The notes under the pieces: model-generated
Databases searched by the model: none
Told to the model about the DNA's origin: nothing
Seen by the model: the letters and a program-made list of their open reading frames with translations, nothing else
Position numbers and translations under genes: made by a program
Shown here: one piece after another, positions 42,501-50,332 of the stretch
How positions within the stretch are numbered: the stretch's first letter is position 1
Layout of the letters: each line of letters begins with the position of its first letter
DNA from: FEN-1191 sp036490715
Lineage (GTDB): Bacteria > Pseudomonadota > Gammaproteobacteria > Steroidobacterales > Steroidobacteraceae
Length of the DNA: 64,000 nt
Direction: 5' to 3'
NCBI GenBank assembly: GCA_036490715.1
Contig: DASXDL010000010.1
Location: 14,812 to 78,811, forward strand

Positions 42501-44180
42501 ATGAGCGAAAGTTTCAGCGAACTGTTCGAACAAAGCCTGGCCAATCAACGCATCCGGCCGGGCATGATCCTGACCGGCCTGGTGATCGAGGTCGGACCCG
42601 ACGTGGTGATCGTCAACGTCGGTCTGAAATCCGAAGCGGTCATTCCGCTGGAGCAATTCAAGAACGAGCGCGGCGAGATCGAGGTCAAGGCCGGCGATCA
42701 GGTCGAAGTGGCGCTCGATTCGGTCGAGGACGGCACCGGCGAGACGCGCCTGTCGCGTGAGAAGGCCAAGCGCGCGCGCACCTGGACCCGCCTGGAAGAA
42801 GCATTCAACAACGCCGAGATCGTCACCGGCGTGATTTCCGGCCGGGTCAAGGGCGGCTTCACGGTCGAGATCGATCACGTGCGCGCGTTCCTGCCCGGCT
42901 CGCTGGTGGATGTGCGCCCGGTGCGCGACACCGGTTACCTGGAAGGCAAGCCGCTCGAATTCAAAGTCATCAAGCTCGATCAGAAGCGCAACAACGTGGT
43001 GGTATCGCGGCGCGCGGTGGTCGAGCAGGAATTCTCGGCCGAACGCAGCGCGCTGATGGACAACCTGCAGGAAGGCGCGGTGGTGCGCGGCACGGTCAAG
43101 AATCTGACCGACTATGGCGCGTTCGTGGACCTGGGCGGCATCGACGGCCTGCTGCACATTACCGACATGGCGTGGAAGCGCGTCAAGCACCCGTCCGAAG
43201 TGGTCAAGGTCGGCGACGAGATCGACGTGCGCATCCTGAAGTTTGACCGCGAACGCTCACGCGTATCGCTGGGCCTAAAGCAGCTCGGCGCCGATCCGTG
43301 GGAGAACATTGCACGGCGCTATCCGCCCAATACCCGCGTGTTCGGCAAGGTCACCAACATCGCCGACTATGGCGCGTTCGTCGAGATCGAGGACGGCGTC
43401 GAAGGTCTGGTGCACGTCTCGGAGATGGACTGGACCAACAAGAACGTCAATCCGGCCAAGGTGGTGCACACCGGCCAGGAAGTCGAGGTCATGGTGCTGG
43501 ACGTCGACGAGGAGCGGCGCCGCATCTCGCTGGGACTGAAGCAGTGCAAGGCCAATCCGTGGAAGGAATTCGCCGAGAACCACAATCGCGGCGATAAGGT
43601 ATCGGGCCAGATCAAGTCGATCACCGACTTTGGCATCTTTATCGGCCTGCCCGGCAACATCGACGGCCTGGTGCACCTGTCGGACATCTCCTGGGATCAG
43701 CCCGGCGAGGAAGCGGTGCGCAATTACCAGAAGGCGCAGCAGGTCGAGGCCATGGTGCTGTCGATCGATCCGGAGCGCGAGCGCATTTCGCTCGGCATCA
43801 AGCAGCTGGCCAAGGATCCGTTCTCGGCCTTCATCGCCGAGAACCCCAAGGGCAGTATCGTCAAGGGCACGGTCAAGGAAGTCGATCCGCGCGGTGCGGT
43901 GATCGACCTCGGTAACAGCATCGAGGGGCAGCTGCGCGCCGCCGAACTCGGACGCGACCGGGTCGAGGATGCGCGCGCAGTGCTCAAGGTCGGCGATGAG
44001 GTGGAAGCCAAGTTCATCGGCGTGGATCGCAAGACACGCACCATCTCGCTGTCGATCAAGGCCAAGGAAGTGCACGAAGAGGCCGAGGCAGTGCAAAGCT
44101 ATCGTTCCGAGGTACCGACCTCGGGGACCAGCCTGGGCGACTTGCTGAAGGAGCAGATCGGCGGCCCGGAGCGAGACTGA
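42501..44180 (+). CDS. rpsA: 30S ribosomal protein S1
   Basis: Binds mRNA to the 30S subunit. The 559-residue protein has six S1 repeats. The third and fourth are the most canonical, with 'LTDYGAFVDLGGIDGLLHIT' and 'IADYGAFVEIEDGVEGLVHV'. Length is within two residues of the E. coli protein. The 112-bp gap after cmk contains a GGGT/ACCC hairpin and GAGAG before the ATG. S1 usually represses its own translation through its leader, but I could not define the site. ihfB follows. Confidence 0.98.
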   Translation: MSESFSELFEQSLANQRIRPGMILTGLVIEVGPDVVIVNVGLKSEAVIPLEQFKNERGEIEVKAGDQVEVALDSVEDGTGETRLSREKAKRARTWTRLEEAFNNAEIVTGVISGRVKGGFTVEIDHVRAFLPGSLVDVRPVRDTGYLEGKPLEFKVIKLDQKRNNVVVSRRAVVEQEFSAERSALMDNLQEGAVVRGTVKNLTDYGAFVDLGGIDGLLHITDMAWKRVKHPSEVVKVGDEIDVRILKFDRERSRVSLGLKQLGADPWENIARRYPPNTRVFGKVTNIADYGAFVEIEDGVEGLVHVSEMDWTNKNVNPAKVVHTGQEVEVMVLDVDEERRRISLGLKQCKANPWKEFAENHNRGDKVSGQIKSITDFGIFIGLPGNIDGLVHLSDISWDQPGEEAVRNYQKAQQVEAMVLSIDPERERISLGIKQLAKDPFSAFIAENPKGSIVKGTVKEVDPRGAVIDLGNSIEGQLRAAELGRDRVEDARAVLKVGDEVEAKFIGVDRKTRTISLSIKAKEVHEEAEAVQSYRSEVPTSGTSLGDLLKEQIGGPERD

Positions 44181-44211
44181 CTGGCGAATTAAATAAGAAT
44201 CTGGAAGCGCC

Positions 44212-44514
44212 ATGACGAAGTCGGAACTGATCGAGATCATTACGGCAAAGCAGAAACACCTGCCCGCCAAGGACGTCGAGCTGGCCCTGAAGCAGATGCT
44301 CGAAATCATGAGCGACTCGCTGGCACAGGGCGATCGAATCGAGATCCGCGGCTTCGGCAGCTTCTCGCTGCACTTTCGGCCACCGCGCCAAGGCCGTAAC
44401 CCCAAGACCGGCGAGGCGGTGGCCCTGGCCGGCAAATACGTGCCGCACTTCAAGCCCGGCAAGGACCTGCGCGAGCGCGTCAACAGCGGCGCGGACCGGC
44501 CGATCCGCGACTGA
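44212..44514 (+). CDS. ihfB: Integration host factor subunit beta
   Basis: A 100-residue DNA-bending protein of the HU/IHF family. It begins MTKSELIEIITAKQKHLPAK and carries the beta-arm segment 'RIEIRGFGSFSLHFRPPRQG' with RNPKTGEAV at the tip. Position after rpsA and the sequence itself both mark the beta subunit. GGAAG lies before the ATG. Confidence 0.97.
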   Translation: MTKSELIEIITAKQKHLPAKDVELALKQMLEIMSDSLAQGDRIEIRGFGSFSLHFRPPRQGRNPKTGEAVALAGKYVPHFKPGKDLRERVNSGADRPIRD

Positions 44515-44639
44515 GCGCCGCCCTGCATTTTTGCAGGCCCGGTCTGATAGCCGGAATGGGGACTTGTTCCATCGCCAGGCCTTGCGCGCTCGACTAACAT
44601 CTGGCCGATCAGAACTCTTAAGGCGCGAGGTTTGAGGGC

Positions 44640-45527
44640 ATGGCAGGGACGGAAGTTCGCACGGCGGTATTCCCGGTAGCCGGGCGTGGCACGCGCTTTC
44701 TGCCGGCCACCAAGGCCAGTCCGAAAGAGATGCTGCCGATCGTCGATAAGCCGCTGATCCAGTACGCGGTCGACGAGGCTTTGGCCGCCGGCGCCCGCCG
44801 CCTGGTGTTCATCACCGGTTCCTCCAAGCGCGCCATCGAGGATCATTTCGATACCGACGAGGCGCTGGAGAAGCTGCTCGATTCCCAGGGTAAGCACGAT
44901 CTGGCCGAGCTGGTGCGTAATGTGCTGCCGAGCTACGCCTCGTGCATCTACATCCGCCAACCGGCGCCGCTGGGCTTAGGACATGCGGTGCTGTGCGCGC
45001 GCCCGGCGGTGGGCGATGAGCCATTCTTCGTGCATCTGGCCGACGATCTGATCGACGCCGAAGTGCCGTGCCTGAAGCAGATGGCCCAGGCCTTTGATGG
45101 CATCGGCGGCAGCGTGCTCGGGGTCGAGGAAATCCCGAAAAAGGACACCGACAAATACGGCATCGTCGAGGTGGAACCGGGCGATGGGACCACCAGCCGC
45201 ATCAAGAGCATCGTCGAGAAGCCCAAGCCGGCGGTGGCGCCCTCGACCCTGGCGGTGGTGGGCCGCTACCTGCTGTCGCCGAAGATTTTCGACGAACTGG
45301 AACGCGTCGGTCAGGGCGCCGGCGGCGAGATCCAGCTCACCGACGGCATCGCCCGGCTGCTGCAACGCGACCCGGTGTACGCGCACCGCTTTACCGGCCG
45401 GCGCTTCGACTGCGGCAGCAAGCTTGGGTATCTGAAGGCCACGGTCGAGCTGTCGCTGGCGCATCCGGTGCTGGGGCGCGACTTCCACGACTACCTCAAA
45501 CATCTATCCGCCAAGCTCGACGAGTGA
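44640..45527 (+). CDS. galU: UTP-glucose-1-phosphate uridylyltransferase
   Basis: Makes UDP-glucose for envelope polysaccharides. The 295-residue nucleotidyltransferase has the nucleotide loop GRGTRFLPATKASPKEMLP, 'IVDKPLIQYAVDEALAAG', 'LGLGHAVLCARP' and VGRYLLSPKIFD, with 'GRRFDCGSKLGYLKATVEL' near the end. GAGGG precedes its ATG. It is separated from ihfB by 125 bp holding a short hairpin without a T-run. Confidence 0.96.
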   Translation: MAGTEVRTAVFPVAGRGTRFLPATKASPKEMLPIVDKPLIQYAVDEALAAGARRLVFITGSSKRAIEDHFDTDEALEKLLDSQGKHDLAELVRNVLPSYASCIYIRQPAPLGLGHAVLCARPAVGDEPFFVHLADDLIDAEVPCLKQMAQAFDGIGGSVLGVEEIPKKDTDKYGIVEVEPGDGTTSRIKSIVEKPKPAVAPSTLAVVGRYLLSPKIFDELERVGQGAGGEIQLTDGIARLLQRDPVYAHRFTGRRFDCGSKLGYLKATVELSLAHPVLGRDFHDYLKHLSAKLDE

Positions 45528-45602
45528 ACTGAGTCACAGTTTGAGCGCCGGCGGATCAGGATTAACTGCCGCCGCATCAATCACATAGCGTTCAGGTCGG
45601 CT

Positions 45603-45629
45603 TCAAGAAAGCGCTCGCACGGCCGATAA
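45603..45629 (+). promoter_or_regulatory. Sigma-28 (FliA) promoter of motA-motB
   Basis: TCAAGAAA (45603-45610) and GCCGATAA (45622-45629) are separated by 11 bp. The -10 is an 8/8 match to the flagellar sigma-28 consensus GCCGATAA. The -35 shares T, A, A and G with TAAAGTTT, and the spacing is exact. It lies 43 bp before the motA ATG, so motAB would be late flagellar genes. Confidence 0.82.
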
Positions 45630-45672
45630 CCAATCCGGGATCGCCCAAAGGCTACCGGTAGTTGCATCGCGC

Positions 45673-46560
45673 ATGTTCTCGCTCATCGGCTCGGCCGTCG
45701 TGTTGTTGTGCGTTTGCGGCAGCTTTCTGATGGAAGGCGGCAGCCTGCTGCTGCTGTGGCACCCGAGCGAAATCATCATCATCGTCGGCTCCGCCTTCGG
45801 CGCATTCGTCACCAGCAATCCGATCAAGGTGGTGAAGGGCTCGTTCGGGGCGGCGCTCGGCCTGGTCAAGGGCCCGCGCTACAAGCGCGAGGATTACGTC
45901 GACCTGCTCAAGCTGCTGTACGACATCCTGGTCAAGATCCGTAAGTCCGGCATGCTCGCGATCGAAGCGGACATCGAAGCGCCCGAGAAGAGCAAGATGT
46001 TCACCGACTATCCGCGCATCCTCGCCGATCACCACATGGTCGAGTTCATCACCGACTGCCTGCGCCTGATCATCGGCGGCAACCTTGATCCGCACGAGCT
46101 CGAGAGCCTGCTCGAATACGAGCTCGAGACCCATCACCAGGAAGCGGCCGAGCCGGCGCACGCGGTGCAGCGCGTGGCCGATGCGCTGCCCGGCTTTGGC
46201 ATCGTGGCGGCGGTGCTCGGTATCGTCAACACCATGGCGGCGATCGATGGTGCCGACACCGGCACGATTGGCCGCAAGGTCGGCGCGGCACTGGTCGGAA
46301 CCTTCCTCGGTATTCTGATCGCCTACGGTTTCATCGGTCCGATCGCGGCCGCGATCGAGCATCGGGTGCATGAGGAGGGCAAGGCGTTCGAGGTGGTGAA
46401 GATGGCGCTGGTCGCCAGCGTGCGCGGCTACGCGCCGCCGGTGGCGGTCGAATTCGCGCGCAAGCTGCTGTGGTCGGATGTACGGCCGAGCTTCGCCGAC
46501 CTGGAGAATCACCTCAAGGGCAGGAAGAAGGAGCCGCAGAAAGAGGGCGCGCCGGCATGA
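45673..46560 (+). CDS. motA: Flagellar motor stator protein MotA
   Basis: Proton-channel subunit of the flagellar stator, 295 residues. Four membrane segments are visible, two near the start (FSLIGSAVVLLCVCGSFLM, 'EIIIIVGSAFGAFVTS') and two later. The conserved channel prolines lie in DALPGFGIVAAVLGIVN and FIGPIAAAIEHR. The cytoplasmic loop carries charged residues for rotor contact. It resembles E. coli MotA rather than the sodium-type PomA. The ATG lacks a strong ribosome-binding site. Its stop overlaps the motB start (ATGA). Confidence 0.95.
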   Translation: MFSLIGSAVVLLCVCGSFLMEGGSLLLLWHPSEIIIIVGSAFGAFVTSNPIKVVKGSFGAALGLVKGPRYKREDYVDLLKLLYDILVKIRKSGMLAIEADIEAPEKSKMFTDYPRILADHHMVEFITDCLRLIIGGNLDPHELESLLEYELETHHQEAAEPAHAVQRVADALPGFGIVAAVLGIVNTMAAIDGADTGTIGRKVGAALVGTFLGILIAYGFIGPIAAAIEHRVHEEGKAFEVVKMALVASVRGYAPPVAVEFARKLLWSDVRPSFADLENHLKGRKKEPQKEGAPA

Positions 46561-47633
46561 ACGCGCCATCGGGCGAGCGCCCGATCCTGATCGTCAAACG
46601 GGTCAAGAAGGCCCAGGCTGCGCATCATGGCGGCGCCTGGAAAGTTGCCTATGCCGACTTCGTCACCGCAATGATGGCGTTCTTCATGGTGATGTGGCTG
46701 ATCGCGGCGGTCTCCAAGGAGCAGCGCGCGGCCATCTTCGACTATTTCAAGAATCCGAGCATGACGCAGGGCAAGTCGCCGCGCGCCTCGCAGAGCCAGA
46801 TCGGACCCGGCGGGGCCAGCACCAGCGTCATCAACCTGCACGGTGGACTGGATGCGCGCAAGTCCTCGAGCCCGATTTCCACCGGCCTTGGCACGCCGCG
46901 CGACACCCCTAACTCCGAAGACAAGTCGGCGCCGGACGTGGAGACCGCCAAGAAGATCGCCGAGCAAGCCGACCGCAAGAAGCTCGAGTCGCTGCTGGCG
47001 CAGTTGCGCGAGGCGATCGATCACAGCCAGGCGCTCAGGCCGTTCAAAGATCAGCTGCTGCTGGACATCACCCCCGAGGGTCTGCGCATCCAGATCGTGG
47101 ACTCGCAGAATCGGCCGATGTTCGATCTGGGCAGCGCCAAGCTCAAGGACTACACCGGCACCATCCTGCACGAGCTTGCGCCGTACCTGAATTCCGTGCC
47201 CAACCGCATCAGCCTGTCCGGTCACACCGATACCACGGCCTATCTGGCCGGCGCCGGCTATACCAACTGGGACTTGTCGGCCGATCGCGCCAATGCGGCG
47301 CGCCGCGCCCTGGAGGGCGGCGGCCTGCAGAGCGACAAGGTGTCGCGCGTGGTCGGGCTGTCCTCCTCGGTGCTGTTCGACAAGGATAATTCGCGCAATC
47401 CGATCAACCGGCGCATCAGCATCATCGTGATGACCAAGGAAGCCGACGAGAGCGCGCTCAAGACCGACGCGCCGACCAGCGCCAGTGCTGCGCCCGCGGC
47501 CGATGCGCCGGCAGGGGCAATCGCGCCATCCGCAGCCGATGCCGCCACCAGCGCGGCGGCCACCGCAGCGCCGACGCCGATCATCAGCGGCGCGGCAGCC
47601 GGCAGCGACAGTCCCGCGCCGACGGCGAAGTAA
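46557..47633 (+). CDS. motB: Flagellar motor stator protein MotB
   Basis: Anchors the stator to peptidoglycan and supplies the proton-binding residue. The 358-residue protein has one membrane segment (about 30-50) with the essential aspartate Asp34 in KVAYADFVTAMMAFF. The plug/linker region is followed by the OmpA-like peptidoglycan-binding domain (SLSGHTDTTAYLAG, 'WDLSADRANAARRAL'). The C-terminus is a 60-residue Ala/Pro/Ser tail of unknown role. The frame extends upstream inside motA, but the ATG at 46557 overlapping the motA TGA is the natural start. Confidence 0.95.
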   Translation: MNAPSGERPILIVKRVKKAQAAHHGGAWKVAYADFVTAMMAFFMVMWLIAAVSKEQRAAIFDYFKNPSMTQGKSPRASQSQIGPGGASTSVINLHGGLDARKSSSPISTGLGTPRDTPNSEDKSAPDVETAKKIAEQADRKKLESLLAQLREAIDHSQALRPFKDQLLLDITPEGLRIQIVDSQNRPMFDLGSAKLKDYTGTILHELAPYLNSVPNRISLSGHTDTTAYLAGAGYTNWDLSADRANAARRALEGGGLQSDKVSRVVGLSSSVLFDKDNSRNPINRRISIIVMTKEADESALKTDAPTSASAAPAADAPAGAIAPSAADAATSAAATAAPTPIISGAAAGSDSPAPTAK

Positions 47634-47717
47634 CTTCGGACCTCGCCCGCGGCGCTGCCGCGACGGCTGGGCGGCGCATGCTACCCTTGCCCGCGGATCG
47701 ATTGAGCCGGAGGAGTC

Positions 47718-49100
47718 ATGCCGCGAGAAGGCTCGGTGCTGGGCACCATCGGCAATACGCCGCTGCTGGAACTGCACAACCTCGACACCGGCTGCTGCCG
47801 CCTGTTCGTCAAGCTCGAGAACCAGAATCCGACCGGCTCCATCAAGGATCGGATCGGCCTGTCGATGATCGAGGCGGCCGAACGCGACGGGCACCTGCGG
47901 CCCGGCACCGACCCGCCCGACACTATTATTGAGGCGACCGCCGGCAACACCGGCCTGGGGCTGGCGCTGGTGGCCTCGCAGAAGGGTTACCGCCTGCTGC
48001 TGGTGATTCCGGACAAGATGTCGCAGGAGAAGATCCTGCACCTGCGGGCACTCGGGGCGCAGATTCATCTGACCCGCAGCGACGTCGCCAAGGGGCATCC
48101 GGAGTACTACCAGGACCTGGCGCAGCGCCTGGCACGCGAGACCCCCAACAGTTTCTACGTCAATCAGTTCGCCAATCCGGCCAATCCGCTGGCGCACGAG
48201 GCCACCACCGGGCCGGAGATCTGGGCGCAGACTGGCCACATGCTGGACGCGGTGGTGGTCGGCGTCGGCAGCGGCGGCACGCTCACCGGACTGTCACGTT
48301 ACTTCGAGCGCGTCGCGCCGCACGTGGAGATGGTGCTGGCCGATCCCAAGGGCTCGGTGCTGCACGATCTGGTCACCACCGGCAAGATCCAGCAACCGGC
48401 GGGCTCGTGGCTGGTCGAAGGTATCGGCGAGGACTTCGTGCCGCCGGTCTGCGACCTGTCGCGCGTCAGGCGCGCCTACCAGATCGCCGACGCCGATAGC
48501 TTTTACACCGCACGCCTGCTGCTGGCGAAAGAGGGCATTTTGGGTGGCTCGAGCAGCGGCACTTTGATGGCGGCGGCGCTGCGTTACTGCCGCGAGCAGA
48601 GCGCGCCGCGACGGGTGGTGACGCTGGTGCCTGACAGCGGCAATAAATACCTCGGTAAGATGTACAACGATTTCTGGATGTTCGAACAGGGACTGCTGGA
48701 GCGCCCCAGGCACGGCAACCTGGTCGACCTGATCGTGCGGCGCTACCAGGAGGGCGGCGCAGTGACGTTGCGGCCGCAGGACACGCTGCTGCAGGCCTAC
48801 CGCCGCATGCGGCTGTTCGACGTGTCGCAGATTCCGGTGATGGAGGGCGAACGGGTCATCGGCATCGTCGATGAGTCCGATCTGGTGATGCATCTGCACA
48901 CCGACGCGAAGCGCTTTCAGGATCCGGTCTCGACCGCGATGGTGACCAGCCTGGAAACCATCGCGCACGATGCGCCGATCAGCGCTCTGCTGCCGGTGTT
49001 CCATCGCGATCATGTGGCCATTGTGGCGGATCATGGCCACTTCGTCGGTGTCATCACCCGCATCGACCTGCTCAACTATCTGCGCAAGCAGCTGGCCTAG
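47718..49100 (+). CDS. cbs: Cystathionine beta-synthase
   Basis: Condenses serine and homocysteine to cystathionine, the first step of reverse transsulfuration. The 460-residue PLP enzyme has the fold-type II lysine motif NPTGSIKDRIGLSM, 'EATAGNTGLGLALVASQKGY', and the phosphate loop VGSGGTLTGLSRYF. Two C-terminal CBS domains follow (about 345-460; 'DVSQIPVMEGERVIGIVDES', 'VAIVADHGHFVGVITRIDLL'), which in other CBS enzymes bind regulatory nucleotides. GGAGGA precedes the ATG. The next gene encodes the second enzyme of the route. Confidence 0.93.
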   Translation: MPREGSVLGTIGNTPLLELHNLDTGCCRLFVKLENQNPTGSIKDRIGLSMIEAAERDGHLRPGTDPPDTIIEATAGNTGLGLALVASQKGYRLLLVIPDKMSQEKILHLRALGAQIHLTRSDVAKGHPEYYQDLAQRLARETPNSFYVNQFANPANPLAHEATTGPEIWAQTGHMLDAVVVGVGSGGTLTGLSRYFERVAPHVEMVLADPKGSVLHDLVTTGKIQQPAGSWLVEGIGEDFVPPVCDLSRVRRAYQIADADSFYTARLLLAKEGILGGSSSGTLMAAALRYCREQSAPRRVVTLVPDSGNKYLGKMYNDFWMFEQGLLERPRHGNLVDLIVRRYQEGGAVTLRPQDTLLQAYRRMRLFDVSQIPVMEGERVIGIVDESDLVMHLHTDAKRFQDPVSTAMVTSLETIAHDAPISALLPVFHRDHVAIVADHGHFVGVITRIDLLNYLRKQLA

Positions 49101-49125
49101 TGCGCGGTTCAATATAGTAGGCATC

Positions 49126-50319
49126 ATGAGCAAGCAACCGACCGCAGGTCCGTCCGACACGGCTTTTGCCACCCGCGTGATCCATGGCGGCCAGGCGCCC
49201 GACCCGAGCACCGGCGCGGTCATGCCGCCGATCTACACCACCTCGACCTACGCGCAGAGCAGCCCGGGCGTGCACCAGGGTTTTGAATACTCGCGCAGCC
49301 AGAATCCCACCCGCTTCGCCTACGAGCGCTGTGTCGCCGCGCTCGAGCAGGGCACGCGCGCGTTTGCGTTTGCATCGGGCCTGGCGGCCACCGCGACGCT
49401 GCTCGAGCTGCTGTCGCCGGGTGATCACGTGATCGCCTCGGACGATATGTATGGCGGCAGCCGCCGGCTGTTCTCGCAGGTGCGCTCGCGCTCCGCGGCG
49501 CTGCAGTTCTCGTTCGTCGACATGCGCAACAACGCGGCGATCGAGGCCGCGATCCGCCCCGAATCGCGCCTGATCTGGGTCGAGACGCCGACCAACCCGA
49601 TGCTGAAGCTGGCAGATCTGGCCGCCATCGCCGCGATCGCCCGGCGCCGCGGGCTGCTGGCGGCCGCCGACAACACCTTTGCGACGCCGTATTTGCAGCG
49701 CCCGCTGACGCTCGGATTCGATCTGGTGATGCACTCGGGCACCAAGTACCTGAGCGGACATTCGGACGTGGTCAACGGCGTGGTGGTGGCGGGCGAGAAC
49801 GCCGAGCTGGCCGAGCGACTGGGCTACCTGCAGAACTCGGTCGGCGCGATCGCCGGCCCGTTCGATTCATTCCTGGCGCTACGCGGCGTCAAGACACTGG
49901 CGGTGCGCATGCAGCGGCACTGTGAGAATGCACTCGAGCTGGCCCATTTTCTCGAGCGCCATCCGCGTGTGCAGCGCGTGCACTATCCGGGCCTGGCCTC
50001 ACATCCGCAGCATGCACTGGCGCGCAGCCAGATGCGCGATGCGCGCGGCGGCCAGGCCTTCGGCGGCATGATCTCGGTGGAGCTTAAGGGCACGATCGAG
50101 GATGCCAAGCGCTTTCTGGAGCGCTGCCGGATTTTCACGCTGGCCGAATCGCTCGGTGGCGTGGAAAGCCTGATCGAGCACCCGGCGATCATGACGCACG
50201 CCAGCGTGCCGGCGGAGGCGCGTGCGGCGCTCGGCATTACCGACACCCTGTGCCGGGTGTCGGTCGGCATCGAAGATGTGGAGGATCTGAAGTCCGATCT
50301 GCAGCAGGCACTCGGGTAG
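49126..50319 (+). CDS. Cystathionine gamma-lyase
   Basis: A PLP enzyme of the Cys/Met metabolism family, 397 residues. The PLP lysine is in HSGTKYLSGHSDVV. It has VMPPIYTTSTYAQSSPG and 'FTLAESLGGVESLIEHPAIM'. The gene lies 25 bp after cbs, so it most likely cleaves cystathionine to cysteine, 2-oxobutyrate and ammonia. Family members can also act as gamma-synthases, and sequence alone does not exclude that. The frame is open into cbs, but the ATG at 49126 gives the family start. Confidence 0.9.
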   Translation: MSKQPTAGPSDTAFATRVIHGGQAPDPSTGAVMPPIYTTSTYAQSSPGVHQGFEYSRSQNPTRFAYERCVAALEQGTRAFAFASGLAATATLLELLSPGDHVIASDDMYGGSRRLFSQVRSRSAALQFSFVDMRNNAAIEAAIRPESRLIWVETPTNPMLKLADLAAIAAIARRRGLLAAADNTFATPYLQRPLTLGFDLVMHSGTKYLSGHSDVVNGVVVAGENAELAERLGYLQNSVGAIAGPFDSFLALRGVKTLAVRMQRHCENALELAHFLERHPRVQRVHYPGLASHPQHALARSQMRDARGGQAFGGMISVELKGTIEDAKRFLERCRIFTLAESLGGVESLIEHPAIMTHASVPAEARAALGITDTLCRVSVGIEDVEDLKSDLQQALG

Positions 50320-50332
50320 GCGCCGGTCCGCG

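Noticed and set aside
44522..44537. CCTGCA/TGCAGG hairpin after ihfB as an intrinsic terminator
   Set aside because: The T residues are in the loop and no T-run follows the stem, so it does not fit a rho-independent terminator.
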